This document shows positions 36,029-42,656 of a DNA stretch of 64,000 nucleotides, in pieces; position 1 is the stretch's first letter, and every line of letters begins with the position of its first letter. Source of the DNA: an uncultured Collinsella sp. (GTDB lineage: Bacteria; Actinomycetota; Coriobacteriia; Coriobacteriales; Coriobacteriaceae); NCBI GenBank assembly GCA_937982065.1, contig CALJMO010000067.1, forward strand, positions 90,277 through 154,276, read 5' to 3'. The position numbers and the translations under genes are program-made. The notes beneath the pieces were generated by a model. The model was not told the origin of the DNA. It searched no databases and saw nothing but the letters and a program-made list of their open reading frames with translations.

Positions 36029-36057
36029 CGGGCACTCGCTATCGGAGGAAAACTTAC

Positions 36058-36828
36058 ATGTGGGATTGGATCGTTAACATCCTTTTCGAGCTGCTCAAGC
36101 TCATCCAGACCTTTGCGGTCGACTGGGGCCTGTCCATCATCATCCTGGTGGTCATCATCCGTCTGCTGCTGACGCCGCTCATGCTCAAGTCGACCAAGTC
36201 GACGGCTCGCATGCAGGTGCTGCAGCCCAAGATGCTCGAGATCCAGGAGCGCTATGCCGACGATCCCCAGCGTCAGGCCGAGGAGATGCAGAAGTTCTAC
36301 AGCGAGAACAAGTTCAACCCCATGGCTGGCTGTCTGCCGCTGCTGATTCAGATGCCTATCCTGTTCGCCCTGTTTACATTGCTGCGCAACCTGCCGCAGT
36401 ACTTTAACGACGGCACGTTCTCGTTCTTCAACATCCTGCCCGACCTGACCACCACGCCGAGCGCTTCCTTTGCCGATGGCTTTGTGGTTGCACTGCCTGC
36501 GCTGGTTTGCCTGATCCTGTTTGCCGTCCTGACCCTGATTCCGCAGCTCTATATGTCGCGCAACCAGACCGGCCAGCAGGCTCAGAGCATGCGTATGATG
36601 GCCGTTGTCATGACGGTCATGATGCTTTGGATGGGCTGGAGCCTTCCCGTTGGTGTTCTGCTGTACTACGACGTCTCGTCTGCTTGGCAGGTTATCCAGC
36701 AGATTTTTGTGACGCAGAAGGTCATCGACAAGGCGAAGGCCGATGAGGAGGAGCGTCTTAAGAACGCTCCGCTGCAGGTTGAGGTCACTCGTCGCGAGAA
36801 GAAGCCGCGCCCGCACAAGAAGAAGTAG
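36058..36828 (+). CDS. yidC: Membrane protein insertase YidC/Oxa1
   Basis: Inserts membrane proteins with or without Sec. A 256-residue short Gram-positive-type form, with about five hydrophobic segments (LSIIILVVIIRLLLTPLML, near the start, is the first conserved one) and a basic tail KKPRPHKKK for ribosome contact. No lipobox signal peptide is seen, unlike SpoIIIJ. ATG at 36058 after GGAGGAAAACTTAC. Confidence 0.95.
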   Translation: MWDWIVNILFELLKLIQTFAVDWGLSIIILVVIIRLLLTPLMLKSTKSTARMQVLQPKMLEIQERYADDPQRQAEEMQKFYSENKFNPMAGCLPLLIQMPILFALFTLLRNLPQYFNDGTFSFFNILPDLTTTPSASFADGFVVALPALVCLILFAVLTLIPQLYMSRNQTGQQAQSMRMMAVVMTVMMLWMGWSLPVGVLLYYDVSSAWQVIQQIFVTQKVIDKAKADEEERLKNAPLQVEVTRREKKPRPHKKK

Positions 36829-36845
36829 TGGGATATCAATCTTAT

Positions 36846-36857
36846 TTAGGTACCTAA
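36846..36857. repeat. Palindrome TTAGGTACCTAA, site 1
   Basis: A perfect 12-bp palindrome in the yidC-jag gap, just before the jag ribosome binding site. The same 12-mer lies at the parB-operon end (40350-40361). Confidence 0.5.
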
Positions 36858-36872
36858 CTTTTGGAGTACGTT

Positions 36873-37442
36873 ATGTCTGAAGAGATCATCGAGGATATGC
36901 TTGAGGAGGTTGCCCCGCAGGTCGCGGGCGATTATCCCGAGATTGCACAGCGCTACAAGGCTGGTGAAGAGCTGACCGATGAGGAGCTCGACACCATTGC
37001 CGATGTTGCGATTTCCATCCTGCGTTCCATCCTTTCGCACTTCGATGCCGCCAACTCTCCTATCGATGAGTATGAGGGCGACGAGGGTGAGCTGATTTTG
37101 GATATAACGGCTCCCGACCTTGCTGTTCTCATTGGCCGTCATGGTCGCACTCTTGATGCTCTTCAGGTTATGTTCTCTTTGCTGGTGAGCCGCAAGCTTG
37201 GCTTTAGGTATCCGGTTGTAGTGGACGTCGAGGGATACAAGAGTCGCCGTCAGGATAAGGTCGCCTCCATGGCTCAGTCTGCTGCCGAGCGTGCCATCCG
37301 CACTCATAAGAGTGTTTCGCTTCCGCCCATGAATGCCTACGAGCGCCGACTGGTTCACATTGCACTTCGTGGCAACGATGCAGTCGATACTCATTCTGAG
37401 GGTTCTGATCCTGATCGCCATGTGGTGATTGTTGCTCGATAA
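36873..37442 (+). CDS. jag: Jag/KhpB-type RNA-binding protein (KH and R3H)
   Basis: An RNA-binding partner found next to yidC in many Gram-positives. The 189-residue product lacks a clear long Jag-N domain but shows the KH motif LAVLIGRHGRTLDALQVM (~88-105) and the R3H-like region PMNAYERRLVHIALRG (~153-168). ATG at 36873 follows TTGGAG with good spacing; an in-frame TTG four codons earlier overlaps this site. A strong terminator follows. Confidence 0.92.
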   Translation: MSEEIIEDMLEEVAPQVAGDYPEIAQRYKAGEELTDEELDTIADVAISILRSILSHFDAANSPIDEYEGDEGELILDITAPDLAVLIGRHGRTLDALQVMFSLLVSRKLGFRYPVVVDVEGYKSRRQDKVASMAQSAAERAIRTHKSVSLPPMNAYERRLVHIALRGNDAVDTHSEGSDPDRHVVIVAR

Positions 37443-37462
37443 TCTACTCGAGCTTATGCTAG

Positions 37463-37492
37463 GGGGACGTGGTTTCCACGTCCCCTTTTTTT
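37463..37492 (+). terminator. Terminator of the rpmH-jag operon
   Basis: GGGGACGTGG-TTT-CCACGTCCCC followed by seven T. Confidence 0.93.
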
Positions 37493-37538
37493 GTCAAAAG
37501 TTCTCGATACGCTGATTTTTGTCAGAAAGGAGCTTTCG

Positions 37539-38276
37539 TTGTTAGTACTTACCGATCAGCAGGCTGACGAGATGTTGAGTCGCCTAACTTCCTATTGCAA
37601 AGAATATTCCTTGAGCGTAACTGATATTGAGCTGAGGAAATGTATCCAGCATTTGGATTTGGTTCTAGAAACAAATAAGACAACCAATCTCACCCGTATT
37701 CTTAACGTAGAAGATGCTGCCGTACTTCATATCCTCGACTCACTTGTTTTGCTCCCCTATATCAATAAGGCTCCTGAGGGAGCTTTGCTCGATATGGGAA
37801 CAGGTGCGGGCTTCCCTGGTATTCCATTAACCATAACCACGCATCGTAAAGCTACTTATATTGACTCTGTTGGCAAGAAGGTTGATGCTGTTAATTCCTT
37901 TGTCCATGCTCTTGGATTGAAACATGCTCATGCGGTTCATGATCGTCTTGAAGAATATGCTCGAAGCCATAAGAAGCAGTTCTCTGTTGTAACCGCCCGT
38001 GCACTGGCCCCTCTACCGATTCTTGTTGAGTATGCGGCTCCGTACCTCAAGGATGGAGGGCTATTTGTTATCACCAAGGGCAATCCTTCGGATGAGGAGC
38101 TTGCTTCTGGCATGTCAGCTGCAAAGATTTGCGGCTTCACTTTGCTTCTGAATGACGCTATCGATTTGCCTGAGGGCCTGGGCCACAGGGAGTTCATTGT
38201 TCTTAAGAAGAGTCATCCAGCATCCGTCTCATTGCCTCGTGCAAATGGCATGGCAAAGAAGAATCCGCTTGCCTAG
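37539..38276 (+). CDS. rsmG: 16S rRNA (guanine-527 N7)-methyltransferase RsmG
   Basis: SAM-dependent enzyme of 245 residues (from the TTG at 37539, AAAGGAG six bases upstream). Motif I LLDMGTGAGFPGIPL and TARALAPLPIL are characteristic. The third positions are visibly richer in A/T than in the genes to the left and right, a trait shared with parA and parB. It ends 2 bp before the first parS site. Confidence 0.93.
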   Translation: MLVLTDQQADEMLSRLTSYCKEYSLSVTDIELRKCIQHLDLVLETNKTTNLTRILNVEDAAVLHILDSLVLLPYINKAPEGALLDMGTGAGFPGIPLTITTHRKATYIDSVGKKVDAVNSFVHALGLKHAHAVHDRLEEYARSHKKQFSVVTARALAPLPILVEYAAPYLKDGGLFVITKGNPSDEELASGMSAAKICGFTLLLNDAIDLPEGLGHREFIVLKKSHPASVSLPRANGMAKKNPLA

Positions 38277-38277
38277 A

Positions 38278-38371
38278 TGTTTCACGTGAAACATAATGGA
38301 TACTAACAACTTGCGGTGTTTCACGTGAAACATGGCGGTTGATATCGAATCGGAATGTTTCACGTGAAACA
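38278..38371. promoter_or_regulatory. Cluster of three perfect parS sites
   Basis: TGTTTCACGTGAAACA at 38278-38293, 38317-38332 and 38356-38371, evenly spaced 39 bp apart. This is the ParB-loading centromere for chromosome segregation and SMC loading. Confidence 0.97.
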
Positions 38372-38410
38372 TCCTCCGTTTGACAGCTTTAATACACACC
38401 AGGAGGGACC

Positions 38411-39211
38411 GTGGGATTTCGCGACGTTAAGCGTTCTAAGAGTGCAAAAGACACGCGTATCATTGCAATCATCAATCAAAAAGGTGGCGTCGGTAAGTCA
38501 ACGACGGCTGTAAACCTTGCAGCAGCACTGGGTGAGCAGGGTCGTAAGACGCTGATTGTCGATTTTGATCCGCAAGGAAACAGCACTAGCGGATTTGGAA
38601 TTGAAAAAGAAGACCTTGATCACTGCATCTATGATGCATTGTTGAATGATGTGCCGGCAGAATCGCTTGTTCTTGATACAAATTGCAAAAAGGTATTCGT
38701 AATTCCGGCTACAATTCAGCTTGCAGGCGCGGAAATTGAACTCGTAAGCGCAATTGCTCGTGAAACCCGTCTCAAAGATTTGCTTGAGCCGATTCAGGAC
38801 GAGTTCGATTTTATTTTCATTGACTGTCCCCCCTCGCTCGGCCTGCTTACTATCAACGCCTTGACCGCAGCAGACAGCGTTTTGATTCCGATCCAATGCG
38901 AGTATTATGCACTCGAGGGCGTTACGAAGCTGCTTGAGTCAATGAAGATGGTCAAATCACGTCTGAACAAGGGCTTAGACACCTATGGTGTGCTTATGAC
39001 CATGTATGACTCGCGTACTTCACTATCGAATCAGGTTGTTGAGGAGGTTCAATCGTACTTTGGTGATAAGGCGTTTAAGACGCTAATCCCCCGTACGGTT
39101 AAAATCTCCGAAGCTCCGTCTTTTGGAGAACCGGTAATTACCTATGCACCTCAAAATAAGGGTGCAAAAGCATATATGAACCTTGCAAAAGAGGTGATCA
39201 AGCGTGCCTAG
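38411..39211 (+). CDS. parA: Chromosome partitioning ATPase ParA (Soj)
   Basis: Deviant Walker ATPase of 266 residues that drives origin separation with ParB. INQKGGVGKSTTAVNL (~21-36) is the signature P-loop; VDFDPQGNST and FIDCPPSLGLLT follow. GTG start at 38411 after AGGAGGGACC. It overlaps parB by 8 bp. Confidence 0.96.
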   Translation: MGFRDVKRSKSAKDTRIIAIINQKGGVGKSTTAVNLAAALGEQGRKTLIVDFDPQGNSTSGFGIEKEDLDHCIYDALLNDVPAESLVLDTNCKKVFVIPATIQLAGAEIELVSAIARETRLKDLLEPIQDEFDFIFIDCPPSLGLLTINALTAADSVLIPIQCEYYALEGVTKLLESMKMVKSRLNKGLDTYGVLMTMYDSRTSLSNQVVEEVQSYFGDKAFKTLIPRTVKISEAPSFGEPVITYAPQNKGAKAYMNLAKEVIKRA

Positions 39212-40109
39212 TGTAAAGAAACGTGGCGGATTGGGACGTGGACTCAATGCTTTGGTCTCAGAGGCCGAGTATGAGACCGGCGGTTCGGCTGCATCGGCTT
39301 CAAATGCCGCATCTGAAACAAAACTACCTATTGAGGATATCGTTCCCAACCCTAATCAGCCGCGAATTCACTTTAACGAAACTGAACTTCGCGAGTTGAG
39401 CGAGTCAATCCAAGAACATGGCGTTTTGCAGCCGCTTTTGGTTCGCAAGCATGGAAACGGCTATGAGATCATTGCTGGTGAGCGTCGTTACCAAGCTTCA
39501 AAGCTTGCTGGTCTTGAGGAACTGCCTGTCATCATTAAAGATGTTAACGATGAAGAGATGCTGGCTCTTGCTCTTATCGAAAACCTTCAACGTTCTGATC
39601 TGAATCCCGTCGAAGAGGCTAAGGGCTATCGACAGCTCATCGATGCCAGCGGTATGACCCAGGAGGCATTGTCGAGGGCGGTAAGCAAGTCACGCTCTGC
39701 AATTACAAACTCGCTGCGCCTTCTCGATCTCCCTGAAGTTGTTCAGCAGATGATTTTTGAGGGCAAACTTACTGCTGGTCATGCGCGTGCGATTCTTGCA
39801 GTTCCCTATGAGGACGCTCGAATTCGACTTGCAGAGAAGGTTGTTGCAGAGGGCCTTTCCGTAAGAGCGACAGAAAATCTCGCTCCGTTGTTTTCTGCCG
39901 GAGAGACACCTAAGACGCCGAGGCCTGCGACGCCTCAGTCTTTTAAAAAGGCTGCCCGCGTGCTTCGTCAGGTTTTTAATACCAACGTGCGTGTGAAGAG
40001 CTCGCGTGGAAAGAATAAGATTGAGATTGAGTTTAAAGACGAGGAAGAGCTCTCTCGTATTCTTGGCGAAATGATTCAGTTTGATCAAGGAGGCCAAGAT
40101 GAGGAATAA
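39204..40109 (+). CDS. parB: Chromosome partitioning protein ParB (Spo0J)
   Basis: CTP-dependent DNA clamp of 301 residues that loads at parS and spreads. N-terminal RGGLGRGLNALVSE (ParA-contact part), the ParB/CTP-binding motif YEIIAGERRYQASKLAG, and the helix-turn-helix region MTQEALSRAVSKSRSAITN are present. GTG start at 39204, within the parA end. Confidence 0.96.
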   Translation: MPSVKKRGGLGRGLNALVSEAEYETGGSAASASNAASETKLPIEDIVPNPNQPRIHFNETELRELSESIQEHGVLQPLLVRKHGNGYEIIAGERRYQASKLAGLEELPVIIKDVNDEEMLALALIENLQRSDLNPVEEAKGYRQLIDASGMTQEALSRAVSKSRSAITNSLRLLDLPEVVQQMIFEGKLTAGHARAILAVPYEDARIRLAEKVVAEGLSVRATENLAPLFSAGETPKTPRPATPQSFKKAARVLRQVFNTNVRVKSSRGKNKIEIEFKDEEELSRILGEMIQFDQGGQDEE

Positions 40110-40353
40110 GATTTTAACAGCAATTGCATTGGCGACGACTGTCGCGGCTGGTGCCTTTGCTGGCCATAAGATCGCGACAGACGATGAACTTCGAGGTCGT
40201 TTGCTTCGTGGCGCGCAAGATATCGTCGATACTTCCAAAAAGAAAATGGATGTTATGACAGAAGATGTTGCCATGCGTACTGCTCAGGTAACGAAGAATC
40301 CCAGGATTAATCAAGGTTGGGTTAGCAACCAATGGGAAAATGTAGGTTATTAG
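40099..40353 (+). CDS. Small membrane-anchored protein, 84 residues
   Basis: ATG at 40099 (AAGGAGG upstream) inside the parB end. One hydrophobic segment (~6-25, TAIALATTVAAGAFAGHKIA) and a charged, soluble C-terminal part. I do not recognise the family. Translational coupling to parB suggests a role near the segregation apparatus; this is inference. Confidence 0.68.
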   Translation: MRNKILTAIALATTVAAGAFAGHKIATDDELRGRLLRGAQDIVDTSKKKMDVMTEDVAMRTAQVTKNPRINQGWVSNQWENVGY

Positions 40354-40364
40354 GTACCTAATAA
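40347..40364. repeat. Palindrome TTATTAGGTACCTAATAA, site 2
   Basis: A perfect 18-bp palindrome overlapping the stop of the small gene after parB. Its inner 12-mer is the same as at 36846-36857. Confidence 0.5.
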
Positions 40365-40380
40365 TTACTCAGCATATTTT

Positions 40381-40424
40381 GAGGGGTCCTTGTCTGATTC
40401 ATGAGACAAGGACCCCTTATTTTG
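40381..40424. terminator. Terminator of the parAB operon
   Basis: GGGGTCCTTGTCT pairs with AGACAAGGACCCC over an 8-base loop, followed by TTATTTT. Confidence 0.85.
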
Positions 40425-40479
40425 GCCGTAAAACATGGGACAGGTAGCAGCTGATTCAAAATTAAGGTCAATAAATGAA

Positions 40480-40514
40480 ACGACCCCGGTTGCATATTCT
40501 GCAACCGGGGTCGT
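40480..40514 (-). terminator. Terminator of rlmN
   Basis: Perfect 15-bp arms ACGACCCCGGTTGCA and TGCAACCGGGGTCGT, loop TATTC. On the minus strand it follows the rlmN stop by ~38 bp and is followed by TTCATTTATT. Confidence 0.8.
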
Positions 40515-40518
40515 TCGA

Positions 40519-40534
40519 TGTTTCACATGAAACG
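40519..40534. promoter_or_regulatory. Degenerate parS-like site near the rlmN end
   Basis: TGTTTCACATGAAACG differs from parS at two positions; it lies between the rlmN stop and its terminator. Confidence 0.5.
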
Positions 40535-40552
40535 TTTTGGGGTGCGACTCCC

Positions 40553-41605
40553 CTATGCGTTCTTCTGAACTTTAAAGCGCTGCTTCAGCTGTCCGCAAGC
40601 GGCGTCAATATCGTTACCACGGGAGTTACGAATCGTGGTCTCGATGCCACGGGACTCAAGACGACGCTGAAGATCCTCAACCTTATGAATCGGCGACGGC
40701 TTGAGCGGGCTGCCCTCGATGTCGTTAAGCTGAATCAGGTTAACGTGGCACAACGTTCCCTCGCAGAAGTCGCAGAGCGCCTGCATCTCGGGATTCGTAT
40801 CGTTGACGCCTTCGATCATGGCATACTCATAGGTCGGGCGGCGGCCAGTTTTCTCGGTGTAGAGCTGAAGCGCCTCGTGAAGGCGAAGCAGCGTGTACTT
40901 CTTGACACCGGGCATGAGCTTATTGCGCGTCGACTGGATGGCGGAATGCAGGGAAACGGCAAGCGTGAACTGCTCGGGGATGTCGGCAAATTTGCGAATA
41001 CCGGGAATAACGCCACTGGTAGAGACGGTGAGGTGACGAGCACCGATACCGATGCCGTCGGGGTCGTTGAGGATTCGCAGCGCCTTGAGAACCTCGTCGT
41101 AGTTGGCAAACGGCTCGCCCTGGCCCATGAAGACAACGCTCGTGGAGCGCTCGCCAAAGTCGTTGGATACATGAAGTACCTGGTCGACGATCTCTTGAGC
41201 GGTCAGAGAGCGCTTGAGGCCGTTGAGACCGGTAGCGCAAAAGGCACAACCCATGCCGCAGCCTGCCTGGGTGGAAACGCAGACGGAAAGCTTGTTGCGA
41301 CGGGGCATGCCGACAGTCTCGACGGAAACGCCGTCGTGGTACTCGAGCAGATACTTGCGCGAGCCATCTTTGGAAACTTGCTTGGTGAGTTCAGTGGGCG
41401 TGTCAAAGGCAAAAGCCTCTTTAAGCTGCTCGCGGAAAGCCTTGGGAAGGTTGGTCATATCGTCGAACGAACAAACGTTCTTCTCGAAGACCCATTCGAT
41501 GAGCTGCTTCGCGCGGAAGGCGGGCTGGCCAAGTTCGGCCACGAGCTCGCGAATATCGTTTTGGCTCAAGTCGCGAATGTCCTGAGATTTAGTCCTGGGA
41601 TTCAT
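40553..41605 (-). CDS. rlmN: 23S rRNA (A2503-C2)/tRNA (A37-C2) methyltransferase RlmN
   Basis: Radical SAM methyltransferase of 350 residues. The iron-sulfur motif CGMGCAFC (CxxxCxxC) lies at ~115-122, and conserved stretches VVFMGQGEPFANYD and RGNDIDAACGQL (with the C-terminal catalytic Cys region) are present. It is the only minus-strand gene in the block right of the origin up to 45.5 kb. Confidence 0.95.
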   Translation of the reverse strand: MNPRTKSQDIRDLSQNDIRELVAELGQPAFRAKQLIEWVFEKNVCSFDDMTNLPKAFREQLKEAFAFDTPTELTKQVSKDGSRKYLLEYHDGVSVETVGMPRRNKLSVCVSTQAGCGMGCAFCATGLNGLKRSLTAQEIVDQVLHVSNDFGERSTSVVFMGQGEPFANYDEVLKALRILNDPDGIGIGARHLTVSTSGVIPGIRKFADIPEQFTLAVSLHSAIQSTRNKLMPGVKKYTLLRLHEALQLYTEKTGRRPTYEYAMIEGVNDTNPEMQALCDFCEGTLCHVNLIQLNDIEGSPLKPSPIHKVEDLQRRLESRGIETTIRNSRGNDIDAACGQLKQRFKVQKNA

Positions 41606-41690
41606 GGAAGCCTTTCGATTTTGGGGAAACGTAGAGGGTATCGCTACAATATGGTATCAGCTGCAGAAATTATAGAGGAGGAGTCTGCCC

Positions 41691-42656
41691 ATGCCGGGTA
41701 AAAGCCTAGAGAACATGCACGTAGCGGTCTTGGCGGGCGGTCATTCCGCCGAGCGCGAGATCTCGCTCAATTCGGGAAAGAACGTTGTGGTGGCACTGAA
41801 GGAAGCCGGCTACACCTCGGTGGAGCTGCTCGACACGGCCGCTGATGATTTTATGGTAACCATGGCGACCGGCGGCTTTGACGTGGCGTTTATCGCCATG
41901 CACGGTGCCGGCGGCGAGGATGGCGCCATGCAGGGTGCCATGGAGACCCTTGGTATCCCCTACACGGCCTCGGGCGTGCTTGCCAGCGCCTGCGGTGCCG
42001 ACAAGGAGGTCTCTAAGCTCCTGTACGCCAAGGCGGGCATTCCTATTGCCCCCGGCCTCGCGCTCGAGGTGGGCGATGAAGTCGATATCGATCATATCGT
42101 CGAGGTTTGTGGCGAGCGCTGCTTTGTGAAGCCGGCCGTCAACGGTTCCAGCTATGGCATTTCCCTGGTCCATGAGCCCTCCGAGCTGCCCGCGGCAATC
42201 GCCAAGGCGTTTGAGTACGGCGACAAAGTGCTGGTCGAGAAGTGTATCGAGGGTACCGAGATCACCGTCGGCGTATACGGCGAAGATGACGTGCGCGCTC
42301 TGCCGATTGTCGAGATTCGTAAGCCCAAGGACTGCGAGTTCTACGATCTGGACGTGAAGTATGTCGACCCTACGGACATCCATAGCATTCCGGCGCAGAT
42401 TTCACCCGAGAATTACGCTCGTGCCCAGGAGCTTGCCTGTGCTGCTCACAAGGCCCTCGGTTGCCTGGGTATCTCGCGCAGCGACTTTATCGTGAGTGAG
42501 GACGGCCCCGTTATCCTCGAGACCAATACCATTCCCGGCATGACCGATACGTCGCTGTATCCGGACGAGATCCGCCACACCGACGACATGACGTTCCCGC
42601 AGGTCTGTGACAGCCTGATCCGTATGGGCCTTCGTCGAGCGGGCATTGCATGCTAA
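41691..42656 (+). CDS. ddl: D-alanine-D-alanine ligase
   Basis: ATP-grasp ligase making the D-Ala-D-Ala dipeptide for peptidoglycan. The 321-residue product has GGHSAEREISLNSG at the start, ATP-grasp motifs VLVEKCIEGTEITVGV, and the C-terminal ISRSDFIVSEDGP / LETNTIPGMTDTS. GAGGAGG precedes the ATG. The gene overlaps the start of the helicase gene by 7 bp. Confidence 0.93.
   Translation: MPGKSLENMHVAVLAGGHSAEREISLNSGKNVVVALKEAGYTSVELLDTAADDFMVTMATGGFDVAFIAMHGAGGEDGAMQGAMETLGIPYTASGVLASACGADKEVSKLLYAKAGIPIAPGLALEVGDEVDIDHIVEVCGERCFVKPAVNGSSYGISLVHEPSELPAAIAKAFEYGDKVLVEKCIEGTEITVGVYGEDDVRALPIVEIRKPKDCEFYDLDVKYVDPTDIHSIPAQISPENYARAQELACAAHKALGCLGISRSDFIVSEDGPVILETNTIPGMTDTSLYPDEIRHTDDMTFPQVCDSLIRMGLRRAGIAC

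Noticed and set aside
41468..41480. LexA-box-like word CGAACAAACGTTC
   Set aside because: It lies inside the rlmN coding sequence, away from any promoter, so it is probably chance.
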